IMG/VR virus record: IMGVR_UViG_3300030328_003242
Span: 36,483-57,074 of that record
Length of the DNA stretch: 20,592 nucleotides
Direction: 5' to 3' (one strand)
Source: a virus
Positions 4,167 to 11,229 of this stretch are shown here, piece after piece. Position numbers and translations under genes: made by a program. The notes under the pieces are model-generated. The model was given only the letters and a program-made list of their open reading frames with translations, searched no databases and had not been told where the DNA came from. Each line of letters starts with the position of its first letter. The stretch's first letter is position 1.

Positions 4167-4239
4167 GCCATCCTCAGTGGACGGCAATGACAAGTGGGGG
4201 AGTTGCACCCCCGACCTGGCTATGATCCAGTAACTTGCC
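4167..4239 (-). ncRNA. tRNA-like leader element 4 (D-arm-less cloverleaf) plus hairpin
   Basis: This is the most tRNA-like copy. It has an acceptor-like stem of 7 bp (GGCAAGT 4239-4233 with ACTTGTC 4195-4189, one G-U), two linker bases, a 4-bp stem with a 7-base loop ATCATAG (4230-4216), three linker bases, a 5-bp stem with the 7-base loop TGCAACT (4212-4196), then the 3' acceptor strand. In tRNA terms the middle loop reads U33-CAU-A37. There is no D-arm and no encoded CCA. The hairpin GCCGTCC-ACTGA-GGATGGC (4185-4167) and the common 13-base leader follow. The upstream gene's TAG stop lies in the middle loop. Confidence 0.7.
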
Positions 4240-4414
4240 TATGAGACTCAAGGAAGTCTCCTGTAATACGTGGTCTTCCCATATCTTGGATGCGAGAAGA
4301 TCCTTTGCGGTAAACAGTCTTAACAGCTGCTTTAGCACTTGGGATCAGAGTCTCTTTCTCCAAAGAATCAGTGAAAGAACGTAATAGACTTACAGATTTA
4401 GTACGAAATGACAT
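4220..4414 (-). CDS. Small basic hypothetical protein (64 aa)
   Basis: This encodes 64 residues beginning MSFRTKSVSLLRSFTDSLEK, rich in Lys, Arg and Ser with a hydrophilic C-terminus (RPRITGDFLESHRQVTGS). It has no membrane segment or known motif. It is the first gene of the leftward block and so nearest the putative control region. Its leader carries CTTACTTCGACA, matching the conserved leader of three downstream genes, but with seven bases more before the ATG. Its final codons encode half of tRNA-like element 4. Composition hints at nucleic-acid contact; function unknown. Confidence 0.6.
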   Translation of the reverse strand: MSFRTKSVSLLRSFTDSLEKETLIPSAKAAVKTVYRKGSSRIQDMGRPRITGDFLESHRQVTGS

Positions 4415-4456
4415 GAGTAATGTGTCGAAGTAAGGTGTACGATTGCCTGGGCTTAC

Positions 4457-4472
4457 CTGCGGAAAACCACAG
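4457..4472 (-). promoter_or_regulatory. Leader hairpin of the first leftward gene
   Basis: CTGTGG-TTTT-CCGCAG forms a 6-bp stem with one U-G pair, about 45 bases upstream of the ATG at 4414 and followed by the CTTACTTCGACA motif. The plus-strand copy, TGCGGAAAA, is one mismatch from the DnaA box downstream, so it may act as DNA instead of RNA. Confidence 0.4.
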
Positions 4473-4573
4473 TGCCAAGATAAATACAGTTCTACACCGC
4501 AGTTATCAGAGCGAGATTCTCACCCTAATTTCGGGCACGATTGGGGAAAAACCGTGTAAATTTGGGGAAAACC

Positions 4574-4582
4574 TGTGGAAAA
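4574..4582 (-). promoter_or_regulatory. DnaA box TTTTCCACA
   Basis: TGTGGAAAA on the plus strand reads TTTTCCACA on the minus strand, an exact match to TTWTNCACA and the form typical of cyanobacterial DnaA boxes. One near copy (TGCGGAAAA, 4458-4466) and two looser GGGGAAAA motifs lie within about 120 bases. A single exact box can occur by chance. Confidence 0.4.
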
Positions 4583-4750
4583 CTAGATGTAAAGCTGTCG
4601 TCAGGCAACTTAGCGAGGAGCGAAGCGACGAGCGGTACCTCAGAGGTGTCACTCGGTAATGTCGATGGACATTCACTCGATCCTTCTATGCCTTCCTTTT
4701 TTTTTTCTTTCCAGTATCGCAATCGGGAGGGTGGTGGGAGACTACTCAGG

Positions 4751-4815
4751 TAATTTTGTACCCTATTTGGGCTATACACGGCCCCTTCTTTTGAACAAAA
4801 AGTCTAATTTTGTAC
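4751..4815. repeat. Direct repeat TAATTTTGTAC
   Basis: TAATTTTGTAC occurs at 4751-4761 and again at 4805-4815, 54 bases apart from start to start. The second copy also pairs in part with the preceding ACAAAA to make a short hairpin. Paired identical 11-mers in a gene-free control region suggest binding sites for a regulator or a polymerase. Confidence 0.5.
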
Positions 4816-4889
4816 TAAAAATTCCTAATTAGCCCAAGTATGCAGCCAAAATCCTTTTTCGTACGAGTTAACTTACTAACAATTATTAA

Positions 4890-5099
4890 TTATTTTTTAC
4901 TTTTCTTATACTTAAGAGTTGCATCTACTGCTTTTTTAAATGATTCTTCATCTGGAAGTTCAAATGCTAATTCTTTTCTAGCTGATGTTACAAAGTTACG
5001 AACATCACCAGCAGTATTACCTTGAGCAGCCATCTTCAAAGCTTTATCTTTAATAGCTTCTAGACCATCAACTCGTTTTTGACGTTTTCCAGCCTCCAT
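4890..5099 (-). CDS. Small basic helical hypothetical protein (69 aa)
   Basis: This encodes 69 residues beginning MEAGKRQKRVDGLEAIKDKA and ending TLKYKKSKK. It is almost entirely predicted helix, with basic termini and an acidic patch (ELAFELPDEESFKKAVD) in the middle. It stands alone between the gene-free control region and the rightward late operon and is transcribed away from the latter. No ribosome site is clear. It might be a small regulator or a DNA-associated protein given its position and charge, but no helix-turn-helix is evident. Confidence 0.6.
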   Translation of the reverse strand: MEAGKRQKRVDGLEAIKDKALKMAAQGNTAGDVRNFVTSARKELAFELPDEESFKKAVDATLKYKKSKK

Positions 5100-5198
5100 T
5101 CCGCTTCATTCACGTTATTTACTAATAATAATCGAAGTATTTCTTAGATTTATCAAGAATAGAATGATTAGAAGGAAATAATTAAAGAATAAGCTGAT
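5100..5198. promoter_or_regulatory. Divergent intergenic region
   Basis: About 100 AT-rich bases separate the small minus-strand gene from the first gene of the rightward block, so promoters for both are expected here. I see no sequence I would confidently call a -35/-10 pair or a phage-specific promoter, and no strong ribosome site close to the ATG at 5199. Confidence 0.35.
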
Positions 5199-8100
5199 AT
5201 GGCTGTCGCTGCTGCTGATTTTTACACATATGCTAGAGCCACTGGCACACCCTTACCTCAGAACAAAAAAGAAGAGGCTGAATTAGTACCTGCTATTAAT
5301 CAATGGAAGAGGAATCAACTTAGACAGCAAAGACAAGAAGAAAATAATATTAATGGTGGTGCAATTGCTGCTGTTGCAGGTTTAGCAGGTCTTGGTGCTG
5401 CTGCATTAGCTGCTAGTAGAGGTGGATTGAGAAGTAGAGTTACAAATGCAGTTGATCCTACTTCTGGATCTAGAGTTTCGACAGGTGTTGGTGGATTACA
5501 ACAAGATTTAAATGAAAAAGTAACACAAAGTCGCAATTGGGATGATTATAGAGATTCAATTGCACTTAAGACACAAGTAGATGAACAAGATTTTGTAGAA
5601 CAAGCATTAGATAAAGTTGAAAAGGATGCAATAGGTCCAGCTTCTATTGATGAATACACGGGAGAAGAAATAGCTGCTTTAAAAGCTTTTACTGATTATG
5701 GAACAGGAGTTGAAAATAACAGAATAAGAAGAATAGAAGAAGGAGGAGAAAAAGTTAGACAAAACATCATAAGAGGTTTGGAATTACCAGAACCTTCTTG
5801 GGAACAAACATCTGTAGTACAAAATAGACAACCAGAAGTTAAAGCTATATCTCCTAAAGAAGTTTTAGCTTTACCTCCTGCAAAAGTACAACAAGAAGTT
5901 GAAGATCCTTGGTTCACACAAGCTATAACTAATAACGATGTTGATAGTCCTATTACTACTAATGACTTTTTACAAAAACAAGGTCCTGGAAGATATACTG
6001 CTCCAATTGATCCTGAAAAAGTAACTAATAATTCTGTTGCTAATGTTCCTAAATCTACAACAACTGAAAATCAGACAATTAGTGCTATTAAGTCAGCAGA
6101 GGATCAAATTACTGGAAGAATATATAATAAAATTGTTACAGATCCCAATGTAGATACAAGTAATCTTGATGATGTTAATTTACAAAATATTTCAGAAAAC
6201 CTTCCTCCACCACAACAGGAACAAAGAGTTGGTGTTTCTAAAGAACAAGATTTTGTAGAACAAGCATTAGATCAAAAACTTTATAACAGGCTTCGCTTTC
6301 AGTCAGAAGAATTAAATCGAGACGAATTAAAAGCACTAGAAGGTATTAATTGGGAATTAAAAAAATCACGTAGAGCAGCACAACCTAAACCTTGGGAAAA
6401 TAAAGATTTTAATGTAGATAGAATTATAACTACTGCTCCTATAAAAACGGGTAATCCTATTGTTGATAGTTTAATTGGTCGTCTCCCTACTGCAGTTGTT
6501 GCAGCTAAGGAAATTGCAAAACAAGGTGCTAAAGATGTTTCAGATGCAGCTCAAAGTATTAAGAAAGCTGTTGTAGAAAACGCACCATCTAATCTTCCTG
6601 ATTTCTCAAGAGTTCCTAACTCTGGAATAAATACAAGTGCTACTGTTCAACTATCAGATGGAAGTGCTGCTGGACCTTTATATCCTTTTAAACAAGCTTG
6701 GAGAGGATTAACTGGAGGTACAAGTGTAGATGCAGTAGAGGACAGTGTAGATGCAGTAATACCTAAGGGAAAAGTTATTGATTCAAATGTTGAAGGTGTA
6801 GATAAAACATATGTTCTTAACGAACGAGACCAGATCATTCATGAGTTAGGAGCTAAATCTGATCTTCCTATAAATACTCCTAAAGATGTAACAGATTTAT
6901 CACAAACAGAACTATCTCGTCTTTTACAAAGACAAAGATATGAAATAGCTTCTCAATTACGTCAAAAAGGTGAACCTATTACCCCTGGAAAAATTGAAAG
7001 GGAATTAGAAAAATTTTACGGACCGAAATCTTATGACTATGTACGTAAGCTTAATGAAGAGTTAAAGCAAAAAGGTTTGCCAACAAAAAATATAAGGAAC
7101 ATTACAAAAAGAAAACATGCTATGCAACTAGGAGCTACTTATGATCCTGACTTTTTTGATAATGTAAATCTTAAGAGTGTTAAAATTGCTGGAGAAGATA
7201 TACCTGTTATACCATCAAGAAGATTTACAGAAGCAAAGACTCCTTATACAGGTAAGGCATATTTGGATGATTATAGTGACAGCTTAAAGACTCCTTTCTT
7301 TTCAGAAGACACAGCTTTAGGTTTAGCAGAACAAGTAGAGAAAAAGAAAAATTGGGGATTAACTCGAAGGGCAGAAATAGAAAGTGATATAGCTGAAATT
7401 TATAAAGAAAGAAAAATTAAAGCTGAACAAGAAGGGAAAAAAGTTGCTGCACAATTAAAGATAGCTGAATCAAAAGGTCAAATAGGACTTGTAAAGAAAC
7501 TTTCAAATCAATTAGAAAATATAAGAAAAGTATGGAAAAATCCTTCTTTAGGTTATTATCGTCAAGGTGATATTAGATTAGCTGAAGGACGGTTAAGAGG
7601 AATAGCAAGAAAAGAAATAGAGATGCAAGGAGAAATTGCAGATTTGACCGTACCTTTAACTGTTGCTGAACAACCAGAAAATGCAGGTAAACGTGTCTAT
7701 TTTGAAATAGATACAACAGGAGGAAGCGGTAAAAAGATCGGCAAACAATTAGCTCCTGGAAGTAGGGATTTATCAGATGAAGATGTAGATGAGATAGATA
7801 AAGTGGGAAATTATTTTATTGATCCTGAAAGTCTTCAATTACGTTCTGAATATCAGATTAAAGATACAGAACTAAAAGGTGGTCAGGGAAGAAAGCAAGC
7901 TGAAGCTCTTTCTCCACGACCTGATAATCCTTTAGATACACTTGTTCCTTTGCAACAAAGAGGTGGAACTTTATTTGATAGAAATACTAATACGTGGAAG
8001 TTAATGGCTGATATACCAGAAAACAATAAAGGATTAAGTCGTCAAACTACAAGACCTGTTGTTGATGCTATTGAACCAGATAGAGCAGGAAGTGATCCTG

Positions 8101-8819
8101 GAGGATTAGAAGAATCTCCTAGAATTTTCGAAGATGAACAAGGTGGCGTTACCGATATATATGGTAGACGGCTTGCTTCCGATTTAAAAGATGATGACAC
8201 AGTAAGACCTACTCAGCTTGTAGGAAAAGTAAAAGGACCACAAACACAAAAAGCTACTGCTGAAAGAAGACGAGCAGTTAATATATCTGAGAATATTAGA
8301 CATTTGAGTGATCCTAATTGGCTTGCTTCAAAAGGATATGATTTAAATAAAGTATCACCTAAACAATTAGTTGGAGAATACTTGCAAAGATTACAAAGTA
8401 AGACAGGTAGTGCTGATTTAGAAGAGTTTCTCCAAACAAGAGGTCAATCAAGACCTGCTACTTATGAAAATACTTATACAAATTTACGAGGTAATAGAGT
8501 TAACCTTAATGCAGAGGTTGAACCTTCTGTAACTCAGACTAATGTTGCACAATCTTCAAATTATCCTGCTGCACAAAATCAAGTGAATTACGTACCTCCC
8601 ACTGAATCAACAATACGATCTCTTTCCATAACTCCTAGTGAGATAGAAAAAGCTGAACGTATGCATTTACTAAATTATATTTCTGCTGCACATGGTCAAA
8701 TTAAAGGTGGGGCAAGAGCTGGTGGTACTAAAATGAGAAATAACTTAACTCCTTATCAATCACCTTCTGATGCAATGATTAATCAGTTGGTAATGAAAAG
8801 AAGAATGGAGCGTCTCTAA
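5199..8819 (+). CDS. Very large probable virion protein (1206 aa)
   Basis: This 1206-residue protein opens the rightward operon. Residues about 53-72 form a Gly/Ala-rich hydrophobic segment (GAIAAVAGLAGLGAAALAAS). The rest is hydrophilic and low in Cys, with long Pro/Gln/Glu-rich stretches and a Lys/Glu-rich, probably coiled-coil region near residues 715-800. EQDFVEQALD occurs twice (about residues 129 and 349), encoded by a perfect 30-base repeat. I recognise no enzyme motif such as a transglycosylase. Size, composition and position upstream of other virion genes fit an internal or tail-associated structural protein; a large ejection protein is an inference. It ends directly against the next ATG (TAAATG). 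Confidence 0.8.
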   Translation: MAVAAADFYTYARATGTPLPQNKKEEAELVPAINQWKRNQLRQQRQEENNINGGAIAAVAGLAGLGAAALAASRGGLRSRVTNAVDPTSGSRVSTGVGGLQQDLNEKVTQSRNWDDYRDSIALKTQVDEQDFVEQALDKVEKDAIGPASIDEYTGEEIAALKAFTDYGTGVENNRIRRIEEGGEKVRQNIIRGLELPEPSWEQTSVVQNRQPEVKAISPKEVLALPPAKVQQEVEDPWFTQAITNNDVDSPITTNDFLQKQGPGRYTAPIDPEKVTNNSVANVPKSTTTENQTISAIKSAEDQITGRIYNKIVTDPNVDTSNLDDVNLQNISENLPPPQQEQRVGVSKEQDFVEQALDQKLYNRLRFQSEELNRDELKALEGINWELKKSRRAAQPKPWENKDFNVDRIITTAPIKTGNPIVDSLIGRLPTAVVAAKEIAKQGAKDVSDAAQSIKKAVVENAPSNLPDFSRVPNSGINTSATVQLSDGSAAGPLYPFKQAWRGLTGGTSVDAVEDSVDAVIPKGKVIDSNVEGVDKTYVLNERDQIIHELGAKSDLPINTPKDVTDLSQTELSRLLQRQRYEIASQLRQKGEPITPGKIERELEKFYGPKSYDYVRKLNEELKQKGLPTKNIRNITKRKHAMQLGATYDPDFFDNVNLKSVKIAGEDIPVIPSRRFTEAKTPYTGKAYLDDYSDSLKTPFFSEDTALGLAEQVEKKKNWGLTRRAEIESDIAEIYKERKIKAEQEGKKVAAQLKIAESKGQIGLVKKLSNQLENIRKVWKNPSLGYYRQGDIRLAEGRLRGIARKEIEMQGEIADLTVPLTVAEQPENAGKRVYFEIDTTGGSGKKIGKQLAPGSRDLSDEDVDEIDKVGNYFIDPESLQLRSEYQIKDTELKGGQGRKQAEALSPRPDNPLDTLVPLQQRGGTLFDRNTNTWKLMADIPENNKGLSRQTTRPVVDAIEPDRAGSDPGGLEESPRIFEDEQGGVTDIYGRRLASDLKDDDTVRPTQLVGKVKGPQTQKATAERRRAVNISENIRHLSDPNWLASKGYDLNKVSPKQLVGEYLQRLQSKTGSADLEEFLQTRGQSRPATYENTYTNLRGNRVNLNAEVEPSVTQTNVAQSSNYPAAQNQVNYVPPTESTIRSLSITPSEIEKAERMHLLNYISAAHGQIKGGARAGGTKMRNNLTPYQSPSDAMINQLVMKRRMERL
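5583..5612 (+). repeat. 30-base direct repeat, copy 1
   Basis: A 30-base stretch encoding EQDFVEQALD is identical to 6243-6272 in the same gene. Identity at every synonymous position implies a recent duplication or active recombination, not just conserved protein sequence. Confidence 0.85.
6243..6272 (+). repeat. 30-base direct repeat, copy 2
   Basis: This is the second exact copy of the 5583-5612 sequence, in frame and 660 bases downstream. Flanking codons are not alike beyond a few bases. Confidence 0.85.
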
Positions 8820-9050
8820 ATGGCTAATAAAAAGAAAAAGGATAAAAAGAAGAAAAAGGATTGGATCGGTTCTGCAGTAGATCGTCCAGGTGCTTTCACG
8901 GCTAAAGCAAAGAAACGTGGTATAACCTCTGCTCAACTACAAGAAAATGTTTTAGCCAATCCAGATGAGTATGATGAGAAAACAGTCAAGCAAGCTAATC
9001 TTCGTAAGACATTAGTTGGTCTTGATAAAAAGAAAAAAGCTAAAAAGTAA
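8820..9050 (+). CDS. Small Lys-rich phage protein (76 aa)
   Basis: This encodes 76 residues with Lys-rich ends (KKKKDKKKKKDWIG and DKKKKAKK) around a short conserved-looking core, RPGAFTAKAKKRGITSAQLQ...TVKQANLRKTLVGL. From memory this core resembles a family of small basic proteins found in virion gene clusters of many tailed phages ('PGAL..KAK..G....', then 'RQA.LA.TL'); their role is unclear, possibly packaged DNA binding. It begins one base after the previous stop and ends immediately before the next ATG, so all three genes are co-translated. Confidence 0.75.
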   Translation: MANKKKKDKKKKKDWIGSAVDRPGAFTAKAKKRGITSAQLQENVLANPDEYDEKTVKQANLRKTLVGLDKKKKAKK

Positions 9051-9704
9051 ATGGTTAAAGACGCACGACTAGATCTAGGACGTTACATCTCTAATCCTTT
9101 TAATAAAAGAGGTGAAGTAACAAAGCGTTTAGATTTTAATGACCTATTTAAATCAAGAGCTGCAGATGGAGAATATCCTTGGAACCCTTCTCGTTTTACT
9201 AGTCGAGATCTTTTGAAACGTTCAATGACTAGGAAAACAACGTTAAACCCTGATCTTAACTTTGTTGGTAATTCTCCTTTCTTTGATGAGAATAGATCTT
9301 CTACTCAAGACTATGAAGTGTTTGAAGGAATAGGAAGATTTAACAGACCATTTGATTATGATTTTGAAGAAGGTAGAGCACGTACAAAACAAAGACCTGA
9401 ACAACAACCTGATTTTAATCAAGAATGGTTAGAAGCTTATAACATTAGTCCTACATTAAATCCTGCAGAAAATGCTAGTAACCCAATGCCTCGCATGCGT
9501 AATCCTGATCCTCATGGTTACTTAATGGCAGAAGCTGAAAATGCAGTGAAGTCAGAGGAAGAAGGAAGTACATCAATTGCTGAATTATTATCTAGAGAAA
9601 AGAAAGTAGTGACAGAACAAGTAAAAGCAACAGAAGAAAGACAAGGAGATAAAGCTATAAAAGAATCTAAGGATAGTCCAGATAAAATAGAAACAACTGG
9701 ATAA
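9051..9704 (+). CDS. Hypothetical probable virion protein (217 aa)
   Basis: This encodes 217 residues beginning MVKDARLDLGRYISNPFNKR. The first two thirds are rich in Arg, Phe, Asn and Pro (for example NPDLNFVGNSPFFDENRSS), and the C-terminal third is highly charged Glu/Lys (LSREKKVVTEQVKATEERQG), probably helical or disordered. There is no membrane segment. The start abuts the previous stop without a separate ribosome site. It sits among hydrophobic and basic proteins that look like internal virion components. No homologous family was recognised. Confidence 0.7.
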   Translation: MVKDARLDLGRYISNPFNKRGEVTKRLDFNDLFKSRAADGEYPWNPSRFTSRDLLKRSMTRKTTLNPDLNFVGNSPFFDENRSSTQDYEVFEGIGRFNRPFDYDFEEGRARTKQRPEQQPDFNQEWLEAYNISPTLNPAENASNPMPRMRNPDPHGYLMAEAENAVKSEEEGSTSIAELLSREKKVVTEQVKATEERQGDKAIKESKDSPDKIETTG

Positions 9705-9708
9705 ACAA

Positions 9709-10191
9709 ATGGCATTTAGTTTAGCTAGAAATGTATATAAAGGAGTTAGTAAATTACCTTTAGGACAAAGGTTTTTACAACGTGGTGGAAAAGAATTAAT
9801 TGGACAATCTATTCCTGGTGCTCTTATTACTGCAGGCATCTCAACAATGGCTACAGGTAATCCTTTTGCAGGAGCCTTAGTAGGAGGAGCTGACTTAATT
9901 TCTAGTTCTGTATTAGCAAGAGGTTTAGCTGGTACTGGTTTAAATAATTTTTTAGCAAAGAGAGGTTTACCACAAACTGCAGGTAGATTTCATCGTTCTG
10001 TTGATTTAAACCAGACGAGAACAATGAGAGATGTTGCAAAACAACCTCTTGTTTATCACAGTAGTATGCCTCAGAACATGGGAATGTTAGTTGGAAGTGT
10101 AGGTTCAACATTAGCTCTAGAACCTTTATTTTATCCACAAAGAACGGTACAGCCACAACAGCTGGCAGAACTTAGATATATGACGGGTTAG
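9709..10191 (+). CDS. Gly/Ala-rich hydrophobic protein, probable internal virion protein (160 aa)
   Basis: This encodes 160 residues with a basic N-terminus (LARNVYKGVSKLPLGQRFLQ) and then a Gly/Ala-rich hydrophobic region, about residues 35-75 (PGALITAGISTMATGNPFAG, LVGGADLISSSVLARGLAG). A second, shorter hydrophobic segment lies near residues 123-138. It has no signal peptide. Such small amphipathic, glycine-spaced proteins beside the packaging genes are typical of ejected virion proteins that cross or line the host membrane (compare T7 gp14 in role, not in sequence). The functional call is an inference. It starts four bases after the previous stop. Confidence 0.7.
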   Translation: MAFSLARNVYKGVSKLPLGQRFLQRGGKELIGQSIPGALITAGISTMATGNPFAGALVGGADLISSSVLARGLAGTGLNNFLAKRGLPQTAGRFHRSVDLNQTRTMRDVAKQPLVYHSSMPQNMGMLVGSVGSTLALEPLFYPQRTVQPQQLAELRYMTG

Positions 10192-10201
10192 GAGAAATAA
10201 T

Positions 10202-11179
10202 ATGTTTGCTCAAATACAAAAAGGATGGGATAGAGGAGTTGCTTTAACAAAGCGACAAGGTAGATATAGTAATAGTGTTTTTGATCCTCGTTTTTATAAA
10301 GAATTAGCTAAAGGTGAAACCCAACAAAGAAATAAAATTACTGGAACAGGTACAGGAAGAAGTGTTGCATTTACAGGAACAGCTCAGCCTATTACGTTAT
10401 TAAAAACACCTTTACAGTTTGCAGGTGCAACAGCAGCACGTTTAATTACAGATTTAGGAGAAGATGCAAGTCGTAGATTTTACTGGCATTACAATCATCC
10501 CAATCCTATTTCAGATTCAGTTTCAAATAAATTTTTAGGTAAGAAATTAGCAGCAGATTTAAAACCAAAACAAGTAGGAGGAAGCGGTAGATTTAACCCT
10601 ACTCAGCGTAGTCTTATACGTCTTGCTGCAGTTGGAATACCTGTTGGTGCATCATTAGGTCATTTAGATTTAACAAACCCTGGTGAGATGTTTAGAGCTA
10701 AAGGTTTTAAACAGAAATATACAGATCAAGGACAAGAAGATAGAAGACAGACTGCTCAAGCTGCTCCAGAATTTGTAGATAGAGTTTTATTAGGTAGAAG
10801 AGGACAACCACTTAAGTATGAAACAGCACAACAAGATATTCCTGATTTAACACCTGAAAGATATGGCAGATATATGAAACATGCATATCAAAATAAAGGA
10901 CTAACAGGTTTAGGTTTATTGAAATTTACAGGTGAAAATTTAGAAGGTTATCCTGAACTTAGTGTTGTTGGTTTCCCTGCTGGTTTACAAGCAATTGGAG
11001 CAGGTGCAGGTGGAACTATAGGATTAAATAAAGCATTACAAACAAAAGCAAGTGCTCCAAGGATTGCAGCTCGTAGTGGTAAGTATGCCTTAGCTGGAGC
11101 CTTAGCTGGAAAGTTATCTAATATGGCAATTGCAGCTGCTAACAGACCTCGGTATCCTTCAACATTAAGTTATAGTTAA
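10202..11179 (+). CDS. Hydrophobic-patch probable virion protein (325 aa)
   Basis: This encodes 325 residues with a good ribosome site (GGAGA) about seven bases before ATG. The N-terminus is polar and basic (QKGWDRGVALTKRQGRYSNS), the middle is mixed, and two Gly/Ala-rich hydrophobic stretches near the C-terminus (about residues 255-280, PAGLQAIGAGAGGTIGL, and 297-316, YALAGALAGKLSNMAIAAAN) could insert in membranes. The segment GEDASRRFYWHYNHPNPIS near residue 90 is notable for its aromatic and His content but matches nothing I know. It is grouped with the neighbouring glycine-rich proteins as a candidate internal or ejection protein. Confidence 0.7.
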   Translation: MFAQIQKGWDRGVALTKRQGRYSNSVFDPRFYKELAKGETQQRNKITGTGTGRSVAFTGTAQPITLLKTPLQFAGATAARLITDLGEDASRRFYWHYNHPNPISDSVSNKFLGKKLAADLKPKQVGGSGRFNPTQRSLIRLAAVGIPVGASLGHLDLTNPGEMFRAKGFKQKYTDQGQEDRRQTAQAAPEFVDRVLLGRRGQPLKYETAQQDIPDLTPERYGRYMKHAYQNKGLTGLGLLKFTGENLEGYPELSVVGFPAGLQAIGAGAGGTIGLNKALQTKASAPRIAARSGKYALAGALAGKLSNMAIAAANRPRYPSTLSYS

Positions 11180-11229
11180 TATATGTACTCTGATAAAATA
11201 AATATATTAGATAAGTATTTTACAAGATA

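Larger units (their letters stand above)
4415..4889. other. Non-coding control region, possible origin
   Basis: I see no convincing gene: the short frames on both strands have atypical composition and overlap each other. The stretch is richer in G and C than its surroundings. It contains a hairpin (CTGTGG-TTTT-CCGCAG on the minus strand, 4472-4457), several related motifs around GGGGAAAA/TGTGGAAAA (4539-4582), a small hairpin ATGTC-GATG-GACAT near 4660-4675, a run of ten T at 4697-4706, a direct repeat TAATTTTGTAC (4751-4761, 4805-4815) and an inverted repeat TTGGGCTA/TAGCCCAA (4767-4774, 4830-4837). It lies where leftward and rightward gene blocks part, a usual place for promoters or an origin. 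Confidence 0.6.

Noticed and set aside
4189-4239. A functional tRNA-Met gene
   Set aside because: There is no D-arm, no room for one inside the 7-bp acceptor pairing, and no CCA; reported as tRNA-like instead.
4420-4779. Several overlapping short open frames on both strands
   Set aside because: They overlap one another, have composition unlike real neighbours and lack ribosome sites; they reflect the GC-richer non-coding region with AGCGA-type repeats.
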